A DNA stretch of 64,000 bases from Lewinella sp. LCG006 (GCF_040784935.1 NZ_CP160680.1:1-64000); one strand, 5' to 3'; positions 53,008-63,974 are shown, numbered from the stretch's first letter. Made by a program: numbers and translations. Notes: generated from the letters alone by a model not told the origin.

Positions 53008-54105
53008 TTAATCACCAAAAGATATACCGATCGCTCGGGCCGTCCGAACCAACTCATGGTCGGGCGTAACCATTTTATTGGCTTTTATTGCTTCTTTCAG
53101 TGGTACGCTAACAAATTTGTTGTTCTGGTAAGATACCATCTCCCCAAACTTACCAGCAGCGACCAATTCGAAAGCCTTTACGCCCATTGCCGTGGCAAGA
53201 ATACGATCAAAAGCTATCGGCGTGCCACCTCTTTGAATGTGCCCGAGTACGGTGGTGCGTATCTGAGGTTGACAGCCCATTCTTTCGAGTTCATAACGCA
53301 GAGAATTGCATATCCCACCCAGTTTTAGATGTGGGTCGCCAGCATCGACAGCAAGCTCACCAACGACCTCCCCATCAATTGCTTTCGCACCTTCGGCGAT
53401 CACAATATTCATGAATCCTTTCCCCTTATTGTAGCGCTTATCAATCTTTTTTTTGATCTTTTCAACGCTGTAAGGTATTTCTGGAATCAGACAAATTTCC
53501 GCCCCACCAGCAATGGCGGTATGCAAAGCGATCCATCCCGCATCACGCCCCATCACTTCCATAATAATGATCCGGTGATGACTTTCCGCAGTGGTGACTA
53601 ATTTATCAAAACAATCGGTAGCAATCTGCACGGCAGTGGAAAAACCAAAGGTATAATCCGTCGACCCCAAATCGTTATCAATGGTCTTAGGGACACCAAT
53701 AATCGGTACCCCCTGCTCATACAAATGCTGGGAGATTCGCTGGCTCCCATCACCGCCTATGTTTACGACAGCATCGAACCCGAGGTCTTCCAGTTTTGTC
53801 TTCAATTCCTGGCTACGATCTATCAGCTCCACCGATCCATCTTCCTGAAGGACCGGAAAGGCAACTGGGTTACCTTTATTGGTCGTCTTAATGATGGTTC
53901 CTCCTCGCACATGAATACCCGCAACGCGCTTGGGGGTGAGTTTTACCAAATCAGGGGGATTAATCATCAGGCCATTAAAGGCCTCTTTGCTGCCCCATAC
54001 TTCCCAATCACCTGCTGTTTTTGCTGCTTTTACGAGTCCACGGATCACGGCATTGAGCCCGGGACAATCACCACCTCCAGTGGCTACGAGGATTCTTTTC
54101 ATCAC
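53008..54105 (-). CDS. pfkA: 6-phosphofructokinase, mixed Gly/Lys cofactor signature
   Basis: Phosphorylates fructose 6-phosphate in glycolysis. A 365-residue PfkA-family enzyme with catalytic PKTIDNDL (139-146; Asp143 and Asp145) and substrate motifs TTAESHHR, MEVMGRDAGW and LGHIQRGG. The phosphate-donor site reads GGDGS (117-121, Gly in place of the Asp found in PPi enzymes), which favours ATP, while Lys140 (PKT rather than PGT) is the residue typical of PPi-dependent forms. Such Gly/Lys group III enzymes are known to use ATP, but the donor should be tested. It is a monocistronic gene. Confidence 0.93.
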   Translation of the reverse strand: MMKRILVATGGGDCPGLNAVIRGLVKAAKTAGDWEVWGSKEAFNGLMINPPDLVKLTPKRVAGIHVRGGTIIKTTNKGNPVAFPVLQEDGSVELIDRSQELKTKLEDLGFDAVVNIGGDGSQRISQHLYEQGVPIIGVPKTIDNDLGSTDYTFGFSTAVQIATDCFDKLVTTAESHHRIIIMEVMGRDAGWIALHTAIAGGAEICLIPEIPYSVEKIKKKIDKRYNKGKGFMNIVIAEGAKAIDGEVVGELAVDAGDPHLKLGGICNSLRYELERMGCQPQIRTTVLGHIQRGGTPIAFDRILATAMGVKAFELVAAGKFGEMVSYQNNKFVSVPLKEAIKANKMVTPDHELVRTARAIGISFGD

Positions 54106-54532
54106 CTTTTTGTTGATTCTCCTAAATATTTCTGTTTTGCAAGATGCTAAGATAGATGGAATTGTGGGAACAGGGGTTGGTAAAGCTTAAGCAACAAGGT
54201 GATTTCTGTCAGCTTTATCAGGTCTTAATTTAATCTTTCTAATCCTATCTCCACCTTCATCCTGACGCCTATTGCTCCACAAATCTATTCCCTTCTCTGT
54301 TTATGTAAAACACATGTTAAGTTTTGAATAAGTATGCTTAATTCGTCATTTGGCATACCTAGCAAACCATTTTCATCTACTATTTTTGGCGCAAGACGAC
54401 TTAGTTCTAGCCCAAATTCGGGCAGTTTATCGGCTACAGTATTGGTAATCAAAAAAATGCTTCAGCAGGCTTCTCGCCAGCTAAAGCCCTGCTATGTTTA
54501 TTCTGTTTTTTTAATCATAAATCTTTAATCTC
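54106..54532. other. Divergent intergenic region, no gene seen
   Basis: Leader between the phosphofructokinase gene and the giant secreted protein. AGCCCAAATTCGGGC (54411-54425) and a second GC-rich inverted repeat around 54463-54496 could form hairpins in the giant gene leader. A 64-codon frame at 54334-54528 has no supporting feature. No complete promoter pair was recognised. Confidence 0.4.
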
Positions 54533-57500
54533 ATGAGAGTAGATGTACCATCTACGGCGATTCTCGGTTTTTTCTTGGCATTGCTATTGAGTCTGACAGT
54601 CACTGCCACTGTTCAGTCTCAAACAGTTATTGCCAGTCAAGACTTTGATTCGCCATTAAACATGAACAGTCAGATGATCGATCCTGACGGTTCAACCTTC
54701 ATGTCCGCCGGAGACATGTTCAATGTTTCCGATCAAACGGGAGCAGGTAATCCTACAGGCTTACCTTTTGCGCTTGCCGATGATTCTGTTGATGCCTCCT
54801 GCCGAGGCGGGGCTCCTTTTCCCAGTGATAACCAAGGGTTCATCACCTGTAGCTATCCGGACGGAAATTTCTTTGGCGTCGTCGACCTGGATAATCCAGA
54901 CAACACCACTGGCATGGGCACCGTCGATTGGGCATTCCAAATTGACAATCTTACCGATCTGGTAGTGTCGATTGACATGGCAGCCATGGGGGATTTTGAA
55001 GCCAGTGGAGATATCTTCAATTTTTCCTATTCTTTTGACAACATCAATTTCACACCGCTCTTTACAAGTTCTGTGAATGAAGCGGCTAGCCAGACTTATA
55101 CGCTGGAAGATGGAGATATGTTTACCTTGGATGATCCACTCATTATGAGTGGTACTTTACTGAACGAAAATTTCCAAACCCTTGCCGCTGCCCTAACGGG
55201 TACTGGAGCAGTGCTGTATCTGCATTTCGAGGCGACCAATGATGGCGGAAGCGAAGCCTTTGCTTTCGACAATATTGTGATAACCAGTGGAGCAGTTCTT
55301 TGTCCAACAGTTGCACAAGTATTCCTCAATGAATTTCACTACGACAACGATGGCGGTGATGCAGGCGAATTTGTAGAAGTAGCCGTTGCCAACAGTTTTA
55401 GTGGCAATCTCTCCGATGTTGTACTTACACTCTACAACGGCAGTAATGGCAGCAGCTATGGAACCCACGATCTAAGCACCTTTACTGCGGGAACAGACGA
55501 TGGTACTTTCACCTACTACAGCAAAGAGATCAGCGGTATCCAAAACGGCGCACCTGATGGGTTAGCACTTTCATGTAATGGTTTAGCTTTCCAATTTTTA
55601 AGCTACGAAAGCAATCCTTTTATGGCAGTAGGTGGTGATGCAGATGGTCAAACCAGTACAGATATTGGCACCTCTGAGCCAAGTACAGCTCCACTTGGTT
55701 CTTCCATCCAATTGATTAATGGCGTCTGGACTTATACCCTTGGATTCAATACCCAAGGTGAACCCAATGCGGCCATGGCAGTAGAATGCCCCGGTGCAGG
55801 AGAAGCTTTCATCAATGAGTTTCACTACGATAACGCGGGAACCGACGTAAACGAATTCGTAGAAATTGCTATCGCTAATACTTACGACGGTGCGGTTGAT
55901 GCCATCACACTAACCCTGTACAATGCCAGTAATGGTGCGGCCTACGATTCCTATACCTTGGCAGATACAGACTTTATTGAAGGTGATGATGACGGCACCT
56001 TTACTTACTATTCTATTGTATTACCTTCTAATGGTATCCAAAATGGCGCTCCCGACGGGTTGGCGCTTTCTTGTGACGGTGACTTGATCGAATTTCTCAG
56101 TTACGAAGGTGTTTTCACCGCAATTGACGGTCCAGCGGTAGATATCGAGAGTACTGATGTGGGCGTTGCCGAATCTGGCGACACCCCGGAAGAAGGCTCC
56201 CTCCAACTGATCAATGGCGTTTGGGTAGCAACCTGCCAAAACACCATCGGTGCTGCTAATGAGAACATTCCTTGCTGCGATATTACTTTCGATGAATTCA
56301 TCATTGTTGACGAATCGTGTGTCGGCGAAGGCGATGGTAGCATCACCGTAATGGCTTCTTGCCTTACCTGCGACGGTATCCTCTATTCTTTCGATGGTGG
56401 CGAAACCTTTAGTACCGAAAACACGGCTAGCGGTCTGGCAGAGGACTGCTATACTGTAATGATCCAAGCCGTGGGCGTTGATGATTGTGAAGTTTCACGC
56501 GTCCTCATCGTGGAGAATGACAACCCTACAGTGATCCCGCAAATCGAAGAATTAAGCTTTGTTCGCGAAGCCATGCTGGAATTGGCCGGTGCAGAAATTG
56601 TAGCTTATATTCCTGACAACAATACCGCCGCCGTCACCAGTGGTGATGGGCTTCAATTAGTCGACCTCAGTGACCCTAGCGCACCTGGTTTGATAATGAC
56701 TATCGCTCCTACCAGCCTAGGCTTTTCTAACGACGAAGTGTCAAGCACGGCCTACAGCAATGGTATCATCGCTGCTGCCGTTCCTAATGATAACACCCAA
56801 ATGCCGGGTGACATCCTCTTCTTTGATGTGGACGGTAACTTCCTTAATTCCGTTACGGTTGGCGCATTGCCAGACATGGTGAAGTTCACCCCCGATGGCA
56901 CCAAATTATTGGTAGCTAACGAAGGTGAACCTAGTAGCGATTACACTATTGACCCCGAAGGCAGCATTTCCATCATTGACCTGAGTGGTGGTGCTGGATC
57001 AGCTACCGTCATGACGGCTGATTTCACCGCATTCAACGGTACGGAAGCCGCTATTGAGGCGGATGGCGGTCGTATCTTCGGCCCCGGTGCTACCGTAGCG
57101 CAGGATTTGGAGCCTGAGTACATCACGATTACTGACGACGGAGTGACTGCTTTTGTTACCTGTCAGGAAAACAACCTGATTGCCGTAGTGGACATTGCTA
57201 GTGCCACTGTAACGAGCCTGTTCGGTCTGGGACTGAAAGCTTATTGCGAACCCGGCAATGACCTTGACGCCAGCAACCGTGACGATGGTATCAATATCAA
57301 AAACTGGCCAGCCGTGGGCATGTACCAACCTGATGGTATTGAATGTTACACTGCTAATGGCCAAATGTACATCGTATCTGCCAACGAAGGAGATGCGCGT
57401 GATTACGACGGTTTCTCTGAGGAGGCTCGTGGTGATGATCTGGACTTGGATCCAGCGGCCTACCCTGATGCTGGCGATTTGCAGCTTGACGAAAACTTAG

Positions 57501-60500
57501 GGCGTCTCACCGTCACGACTACCGAAGGTGATCTTGATGGAGATGGTGATTATGACCAAATCACTTCTTTCGGAGCGCGTTCTTTCTCGATCTGGAATGC
57601 AACTACTGGTGATCTTGTCTTCGATTCAGGCAGCGACCTGGGCAATATTTCAGCCCTGATTACGCCTACCTTCTTCAACGCCAATGATGGCGACGAGGCA
57701 GCGTTTGACGAACGTTCTGACGATAAGGGGATTGAGCCCGAAGGCATTGCCATCAAAGAGATTGGTGGTTCTGTTTATGCTTTCGTAATCTTTGAACGTG
57801 CGGCTGGTGGGTTTGCAGTTTACAACATCACGGACCCTGTTGCGCCTTACTTTGTAACTTACGTTCCTGGCGCGGATGTAGGAGACATCGCTCCAGAATC
57901 TATCGTTGTGGTTGATCCTAACAACAATCCTACAGATGGTTTCCTCGTATTACTTGCCAGTGAAGAATCTGGCACATTATCTACATTCTCCGTTACTGAT
58001 AACAAAGAAACAGGCATTATCCCGGTAACCATCCTTACTAATGGAGGGTCTGGTGTCTACACGGCTTATAGTGCTTCCATTACTGGTGGAACTGCTGCTA
58101 GCGAAGTGAATCTTTACGACGGTGATACTGCAAATCCTATTCTAGACGCTACGCAAGTAACAGAGCCAGGAACAGTAATTCTTGAAACCCAAGTAACCGA
58201 TGAAAATGGTTGTGTTACTACGGTAATGGAAACGATTTTCGTGGTTCCTGCCTTGGCGCGGGATATTGCTATTTCTGATCCTTGTTCTTGCTTGGACAAT
58301 GCTACTGTTCTTGACTTTGACAACAACACGGGGGGCGACGATGGCCAGTTTGCGGAGCAAGTAGCCATTACTGGTATTGACGGCACCGCACTTCCTGCTG
58401 GTCTAGATTTCCGGGTGGTAAGTATTACTGGTGGAACGGATGCCAATAATGTGCCGATGGTAGGCACCCAAAGTGATGGCACCCCATTCGCTGGAGAAGA
58501 GCCATTGACTTATGATCCGACTACCGGTTACTACACCATTGATTTTGTATTTGTCGAAAACCAAGGCTACACAATTACTATAGAGCAATTTGTTGTGGGT
58601 AACGCAACAGGAGGAACCTTCACAATCAGTAACAACTGTGCTTATCCTAATCCTGTTTTTGATCCAATTCTCGATGCTATCTATTGCAACTTCGAAGAAG
58701 CAACGACACTAGGGGCGAGTGATCTCGAAAATTTAGGAGCTGACGCGATTAGTTTCACCATTAATGGCCAAGCTGCTACCGAATTTGACCCAGTTGCTTT
58801 AGGAGCAGGCATGCATACCATTGTCTTGACTTACGATGGAGCTGCTGATACCAATGGTGGCATCTCTCCTGATGGCGGAACAACTGCTGCATTCCCTGGT
58901 TGTACTCAGACGGCTCAAGTAGTAGTAGAAGTAGGAAGCTTGGATGTAGGTTGTGTTGCCGATCTTAATGTAACGCTCGGCGAAGCTTGTTCTACTGTGA
59001 TTACCCCTCAAATGGTATTAACGGGCTCTTTTGCTTGTGCTGACGAAATCATCGTTACCGTTGATGGTGGTAACACTGCCGTGATTTCTGGCTGTGGTGC
59101 ACATACTTACTCGGTAGACGTCTTTGTTGCTGGCGAAATTGTATACACCTGCTGGGGCAACCTCTTCGCCGAAGACAAGACCAACCCAGTAGTTACTTGC
59201 CCAGCGAACAAAAGTACTGTAACGCAGGACTATGCTGCTCACCAAGCAAGTGGTAACCTCAATGCTGCTGATGCAACCTTGAACTTCAACAACTACAGCT
59301 GTTTGAACCAGGGCTTCCTGGCTGACGGTGTGCACAACTATGACGTAGTAACTTTCACTACGCCAGACTTTGCTATTCCTGTTGACGTATACACGATCTT
59401 GATGGAAACTGCATGGGGTGATGGAAGCATGTTCCTGTTCCAGGGCGGTTTCGATCCTACAGCACCCTGTGAGAACCTCATCGGTTCTTCTGACGATGCT
59501 TTCGTACCTGGAGGTAACCCATTCGATCCAGCACTACGTTTGAGCCTGCCTTTGTTGCCTAACACAACCTATACCCTGGTATTGACCAACTGGTTGACGA
59601 CGCAGTTTGGTAACTGGACGGTAAGCATCTATTCTGATAACAACACGGGTGTTTCTGGTCCAGAATTTACCCCTGTAAATATTACCGATACCCGTGATTT
59701 GGTATGTGACGATATCAACTTCATCCGCTTCCAGACGCCTCAGTCATGGATTGCAAGTGCAGATGGTACCTTGAACTTCACAGCTACACGTAACACCTTC
59801 TTTGGAGGTAGCACTGCTGCTTTGAATGCTTTCATTGCAAAAGTAAACCTGACTGGTTTCCCTGTAGTTAGCGACAACTGTGGTCCGGTGAAAGTAACCC
59901 TTTCTGATGCAGTAAGCTCTGCAGGTGATTGTGGTGATGTAACGCTGACGCGTACCTTCACGGTCTCAGACCGTTACGACGGTGCCTGTGTTGGTGCTCC
60001 TCGCGTAGTAGCATGTACACAGACGATTACCTTCCGTAAGCCAACGATTGGCGACTTGGTATTCCCACCATTTGTAGCTCCTCTGGAGTGTGACGAGAAT
60101 TTCGCAGTTGATGCGAATGGCAACCCTCACCCATCTGCATCTGGCTACCCATGGTTGCGTACGGCATTTGGTTTCTACGATCTTGATCAGATTTACTGTA
60201 ACATCGGCGCATCTTACTCTGATGAGCCACGTATCACTGTTTGTGAAGGTACTTACAAGCTCCGTCGTGAGTGGAACATCATTGACTGGTGTAACCCAGG
60301 CGGTTCTGGTACCCTTCAGCAGTTGATCAAAGTATTTGATGCTACTGGCCCAGTTATTTCTGGTATTCCTAACGTAATCAACGTATCTACGTCACCATTC
60401 AGCTGTTTGGCGAACGTAGCGATTCCATGTCCTACCCTTACTGACGGCAACGGATGTTCAAGCGTAGCTGGTACGACTTACACCGTACTTGCTTTCGGCG

Positions 60501-63500
60501 AATCATTCTTCGCTGGTGGTGACTTGTGTGACGGTGATGTAGTATCAGCACCAATTGGTGAGCACACCCTGATCATCTGTGCCGAAGATGCTTGTGGTAA
60601 CGAAACTTGTGAAGAATACACAGTAGTGGTTACCGACGACATCGAGCCAACAGCTTCTTGTAACGACGACATCAACGTATCCATCGGTGGTGGTGATGTA
60701 GCCAACGGTATCGAAGGTATCGCGCGCCTCTTCGCTGCGGACGTGGACGAAGGTTCTAACGACAACTGTGGTGAAGTAACCTTGGAAGTACGTCGTAACT
60801 ACTGGCGCAACAACACTTGTGATGCAAGTGCCAGCCGCTGGAGCCCATGGGGCGACTTTGTAGACTTCTACTGCTGTGATATCGACAACGAAATCACGAT
60901 TGAACTACGGGTAACCGACGAAGCTGGCAACACCAACATTTGCTGGCAAGTTGTTACTCCAGAAGATAAATTGAACCCATTCTGCTACGCACCAGCACCA
61001 GTCACCTTGACTTGTTCTGATCTGCCACTGGCCTTCCCTGGTGATATTGCTACGGCTTACGACGAAGACTTTGCTGCTACTTCTACCATGATGAGCGCGA
61101 TCTTCGGCGGTGCTACCGGTACAGACAACTGTGCGGTGGATACCATCGTAGAGCGTACGCCAAACTTGCAGGTTAACGATTGTGGTTGGGGAACCATCAC
61201 GCGTCGTTTCGAAGCTTGGCAATTGCGCCCAGAGGGCGATGCTAACGGCAACGGAGCCATCGACATCAACGAAGTATTCCGTTCGACGAACAGCTGTAGC
61301 CAGCTGATCACGATCACGGAAGTACACGACTTCACGATCGACTTCCCAGAAGATGCTGACGCTGATTGTGGCGATCCTGATGTACCAACAATCATTACTA
61401 CTGCAGTAGGTTGTGATGTACTGAGTGTGAACATTGGTGAGCCAGTGATCTTCTCTGCTACGGGTGATGAGTGCTACAAGTTCTCCATCACTTACGATGT
61501 AATCAACTGGTGTGTTTGGGATGGTGAGTACGAAGGACTTGTTCTTCCTCGCATGACCGAAGACGACGGTGAGGCACTGCCTGTAGACCGTGCGGTAGAA
61601 GGCAACGAGCGCCCAGTAGTACGGGTAGTGAGTGGCTTCGGCCCAGTAGACAACAACTGTGATAACGAAGTTGATCCTCAACCCGGTATCCAGTACAGCG
61701 TAGTGATCGATCGCCGCCACAATGACCGTGACGGAGATTCTGACATCGCTGATGTGATCTATGACAACATCCCAGGCAACACTCCTGGTTGTATTCCTGC
61801 TGACCAGTTTGGTCGTCGCAACTACGGTCGCTACATCTACACGCAATTCGTGAAAGTGTACGACTCTACCGCACCAGTGGTAGCAGTGGGAGAGTACGGT
61901 GGCCCAACGGCTAACTGTCCTAACCTGCTTCCTGGTCAGTTTGGTGATGACGACGGCAACTGTGAAGAAGCAGTAAGCATTCCGTTCAGTGTATCTGACG
62001 AGTGTGAATTGTTTGACGGAGCAGGTAACCTGGTGGTAAGCATCGTATCTGCTGAGCTTGATGCTTTCGCAGTAGACGCTAACGGCGACGGCGACATCAA
62101 GTCGAACGAATTCGTAGCAGACTTGAACGTATTGGGTAACATCACCGACAACGGTGACGGTACTTACGTATTCGCAGGTACTTTCCCAATCATTACTTCT
62201 GCAATGGGAGATAACATCTACCACGCAGTACGCGTATTGTTTGAGGACGGTTGTGGTAACCAGACCAGCGAGACCATCGTGTTCGATGTGATCGACTGCA
62301 AAGGACCAGCACCAGTATGTATCAACGGCTTGACCGTAACCTTGATGCCACAAGAAGAAGGTGGTTGTGCAATGGCAATCTGGGCTTCTGACTTCGAAGG
62401 TTCACCAATCAGTGACTGTACTGGTCAGGGACCAGAACTGTTCGGTGGTCTACCTCGCGTGACGAAGTACGCTATCTACCGTGCAGCAGATGTAGAAGCT
62501 GATCCTAACTTCGTACCAAGCCCAGATGATACTGGATTGGTATTGACGCAGGATGACGAAGCTACGACAGTAGTATACGTATACGCTTTCGACGAAGATG
62601 GTAACTACGATTACTGTGAGACCTATGTACTGGTACAGCAGCACGTTGACTGTGGCGTTGGTGGCACTGGAACTATCCAGGGTGTTATCGCTACAGAAAA
62701 CAACGAAACGGTAGAAGCTGTGGAAGTAAGTGTTAACGGAAACGTTGCCACAATGACGACCAACGCTGATGGAACGTTCAGCTTTGTATTGCCTGCAGGA
62801 GGTGACTACTCTGTAGCTCCTTACCTGAATGCAAACTTCTTGAACGGCGTATCTACGTTTGACCTTGTACTGATGAGCAAGCACATCTTGGGCGTACAGC
62901 CTTTGAACAGCCCTTACAAGTACATCGCAGCTGACGTTAACAACTCAGAGACGATCACTACCCTGGATATGATCCAGTTGCGTAAGTTGATCTTGAACAT
63001 TGATACGGAATTCGCGAACAACACGAGCTGGCGCTTTGTGAATGCAGACTTTGTATTCCCAGTAGCAAACAACCCATGGTTCACTGAATTCCCAGAAGTA
63101 GCTAACGTTAACAACTTACCTGAAGCAGTATTGACTGCCGACTTCGTAGGTGTTAAGATTGGTGACGTAAACGGTTCTGCACAAGCCAATGCTTTGGCTG
63201 GTGACGATCGTACGTTGAACGGTCAGTTCAACTTCGAAGTAGAGAACGTAAGCGTGAAAGCTGGTAACGTATACACGGTAGCATTCCGTGGTGCTGATAT
63301 GGCATCAGTAGAAGGCTTCCAGGGTACCTTGAACTTGAACGGAGCAGAGTTGGTAGACATCGAGTACGGTGTAGCTACAGCTGAGAACTTCGGTATGCGT
63401 TACGCTGCTGAAGGTCAGATCACTGCTTCTTGGAACGGTAAAGCTACTTCTGAGGACGTATTGTTCAGCCTGGTAATCCGCCCAACAGTGGATGCTGAGT

Positions 63501-63874
63501 TGAGTGACGTAATCAACGTATCTAGCCGTTACACTGCTGCTGAAGCATACGGAAATGGTAACACCATGAACGTAGGCGTAAACTTCTCTAACGGAGCAGT
63601 TGCCGTAGCAGGTTTCGAAGTATACCAGAACACGCCAAACCCATTCGCAGCAACAACCTTGATCGGTTTCAACTTGCCAGCGGATGCAGAAGCAACCGTA
63701 ACGATCAGCGACGCTAGTGGTCGCGTACTGACTGTAGTACGTGGTGATTACGCAGCTGGTTACAACACGATCAACTTGACCAAGGAGATGATCCAAGGTG
63801 CAACGGGTGTATTGACTTACACGGTAACTGCCGGTGAGTTCACTGCAACCAAGAAGATGATTGCTGTAAAGTAA
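54533..63874 (+). CDS. Giant multidomain T9SS-exported surface protein (3113 residues)
   Basis: Starts with a signal peptide (about 1-30). A beta-sandwich domain is followed by two lamin-tail-like domains, each beginning near NEFHYDN (about 263 and 425). A choice-of-anchor-I beta-propeller-like domain (about 663-1152, YITITDDGVTAFVTCQENN) follows. Then come SprB-like and Cys-rich repeats with many DNCG, CGVVT-type and DE-rich segments (about 1500-2710), a dockerin-like segment (DVNNSETITTLDMIQLRKLI near 2796), a cohesin-like domain (about 2899-3020) and a T9SS sorting domain (YQNTPNPF near 3030). Codon use after about 59,000 is far more uniform (GTA, AAC, TTC, GGT) than before, suggesting high expression and a mosaic origin. 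Adhesin or matrix role is inferred. Confidence 0.85.
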   Translation: MRVDVPSTAILGFFLALLLSLTVTATVQSQTVIASQDFDSPLNMNSQMIDPDGSTFMSAGDMFNVSDQTGAGNPTGLPFALADDSVDASCRGGAPFPSDNQGFITCSYPDGNFFGVVDLDNPDNTTGMGTVDWAFQIDNLTDLVVSIDMAAMGDFEASGDIFNFSYSFDNINFTPLFTSSVNEAASQTYTLEDGDMFTLDDPLIMSGTLLNENFQTLAAALTGTGAVLYLHFEATNDGGSEAFAFDNIVITSGAVLCPTVAQVFLNEFHYDNDGGDAGEFVEVAVANSFSGNLSDVVLTLYNGSNGSSYGTHDLSTFTAGTDDGTFTYYSKEISGIQNGAPDGLALSCNGLAFQFLSYESNPFMAVGGDADGQTSTDIGTSEPSTAPLGSSIQLINGVWTYTLGFNTQGEPNAAMAVECPGAGEAFINEFHYDNAGTDVNEFVEIAIANTYDGAVDAITLTLYNASNGAAYDSYTLADTDFIEGDDDGTFTYYSIVLPSNGIQNGAPDGLALSCDGDLIEFLSYEGVFTAIDGPAVDIESTDVGVAESGDTPEEGSLQLINGVWVATCQNTIGAANENIPCCDITFDEFIIVDESCVGEGDGSITVMASCLTCDGILYSFDGGETFSTENTASGLAEDCYTVMIQAVGVDDCEVSRVLIVENDNPTVIPQIEELSFVREAMLELAGAEIVAYIPDNNTAAVTSGDGLQLVDLSDPSAPGLIMTIAPTSLGFSNDEVSSTAYSNGIIAAAVPNDNTQMPGDILFFDVDGNFLNSVTVGALPDMVKFTPDGTKLLVANEGEPSSDYTIDPEGSISIIDLSGGAGSATVMTADFTAFNGTEAAIEADGGRIFGPGATVAQDLEPEYITITDDGVTAFVTCQENNLIAVVDIASATVTSLFGLGLKAYCEPGNDLDASNRDDGINIKNWPAVGMYQPDGIECYTANGQMYIVSANEGDARDYDGFSEEARGDDLDLDPAAYPDAGDLQLDENLGRLTVTTTEGDLDGDGDYDQITSFGARSFSIWNATTGDLVFDSGSDLGNISALITPTFFNANDGDEAAFDERSDDKGIEPEGIAIKEIGGSVYAFVIFERAAGGFAVYNITDPVAPYFVTYVPGADVGDIAPESIVVVDPNNNPTDGFLVLLASEESGTLSTFSVTDNKETGIIPVTILTNGGSGVYTAYSASITGGTAASEVNLYDGDTANPILDATQVTEPGTVILETQVTDENGCVTTVMETIFVVPALARDIAISDPCSCLDNATVLDFDNNTGGDDGQFAEQVAITGIDGTALPAGLDFRVVSITGGTDANNVPMVGTQSDGTPFAGEEPLTYDPTTGYYTIDFVFVENQGYTITIEQFVVGNATGGTFTISNNCAYPNPVFDPILDAIYCNFEEATTLGASDLENLGADAISFTINGQAATEFDPVALGAGMHTIVLTYDGAADTNGGISPDGGTTAAFPGCTQTAQVVVEVGSLDVGCVADLNVTLGEACSTVITPQMVLTGSFACADEIIVTVDGGNTAVISGCGAHTYSVDVFVAGEIVYTCWGNLFAEDKTNPVVTCPANKSTVTQDYAAHQASGNLNAADATLNFNNYSCLNQGFLADGVHNYDVVTFTTPDFAIPVDVYTILMETAWGDGSMFLFQGGFDPTAPCENLIGSSDDAFVPGGNPFDPALRLSLPLLPNTTYTLVLTNWLTTQFGNWTVSIYSDNNTGVSGPEFTPVNITDTRDLVCDDINFIRFQTPQSWIASADGTLNFTATRNTFFGGSTAALNAFIAKVNLTGFPVVSDNCGPVKVTLSDAVSSAGDCGDVTLTRTFTVSDRYDGACVGAPRVVACTQTITFRKPTIGDLVFPPFVAPLECDENFAVDANGNPHPSASGYPWLRTAFGFYDLDQIYCNIGASYSDEPRITVCEGTYKLRREWNIIDWCNPGGSGTLQQLIKVFDATGPVISGIPNVINVSTSPFSCLANVAIPCPTLTDGNGCSSVAGTTYTVLAFGESFFAGGDLCDGDVVSAPIGEHTLIICAEDACGNETCEEYTVVVTDDIEPTASCNDDINVSIGGGDVANGIEGIARLFAADVDEGSNDNCGEVTLEVRRNYWRNNTCDASASRWSPWGDFVDFYCCDIDNEITIELRVTDEAGNTNICWQVVTPEDKLNPFCYAPAPVTLTCSDLPLAFPGDIATAYDEDFAATSTMMSAIFGGATGTDNCAVDTIVERTPNLQVNDCGWGTITRRFEAWQLRPEGDANGNGAIDINEVFRSTNSCSQLITITEVHDFTIDFPEDADADCGDPDVPTIITTAVGCDVLSVNIGEPVIFSATGDECYKFSITYDVINWCVWDGEYEGLVLPRMTEDDGEALPVDRAVEGNERPVVRVVSGFGPVDNNCDNEVDPQPGIQYSVVIDRRHNDRDGDSDIADVIYDNIPGNTPGCIPADQFGRRNYGRYIYTQFVKVYDSTAPVVAVGEYGGPTANCPNLLPGQFGDDDGNCEEAVSIPFSVSDECELFDGAGNLVVSIVSAELDAFAVDANGDGDIKSNEFVADLNVLGNITDNGDGTYVFAGTFPIITSAMGDNIYHAVRVLFEDGCGNQTSETIVFDVIDCKGPAPVCINGLTVTLMPQEEGGCAMAIWASDFEGSPISDCTGQGPELFGGLPRVTKYAIYRAADVEADPNFVPSPDDTGLVLTQDDEATTVVYVYAFDEDGNYDYCETYVLVQQHVDCGVGGTGTIQGVIATENNETVEAVEVSVNGNVATMTTNADGTFSFVLPAGGDYSVAPYLNANFLNGVSTFDLVLMSKHILGVQPLNSPYKYIAADVNNSETITTLDMIQLRKLILNIDTEFANNTSWRFVNADFVFPVANNPWFTEFPEVANVNNLPEAVLTADFVGVKIGDVNGSAQANALAGDDRTLNGQFNFEVENVSVKAGNVYTVAFRGADMASVEGFQGTLNLNGAELVDIEYGVATAENFGMRYAAEGQITASWNGKATSEDVLFSLVIRPTVDAELSDVINVSSRYTAAEAYGNGNTMNVGVNFSNGAVAVAGFEVYQNTPNPFAATTLIGFNLPADAEATVTISDASGRVLTVVRGDYAAGYNTINLTKEMIQGATGVLTYTVTAGEFTATKKMIAVK

Positions 63875-63935
63875 TGATGGATGGTTATAGGGCAAATATG
63901 TGAATTTGCTCTATTCCGATAAATACGATTACAGG

Positions 63936-63974
63936 CGGCGGTATCCTTCGGGGTGCCGCCGTTTTTGTTTTTTT
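63936..63974 (+). terminator. Intrinsic terminator with UUCG loop
   Basis: An 11-bp stem joins 63936-63946 to 63951-63961 (two G-T pairs) with a TTCG tetraloop, followed directly by TTTTTGTTTTTTT. It ends the giant-protein transcript. Confidence 0.93.

Noticed and set aside
54334-54528. 64-codon frame before the giant gene
   Set aside because: No homology, poor start context and inside a hairpin-rich leader; likely chance.
60905-62353. Long antisense reading frame (482 codons) inside the giant secreted gene
   Set aside because: It lies fully opposite a coding region with strongly biased codon use, which leaves few stops on the other strand. Its product has no plausible motif.
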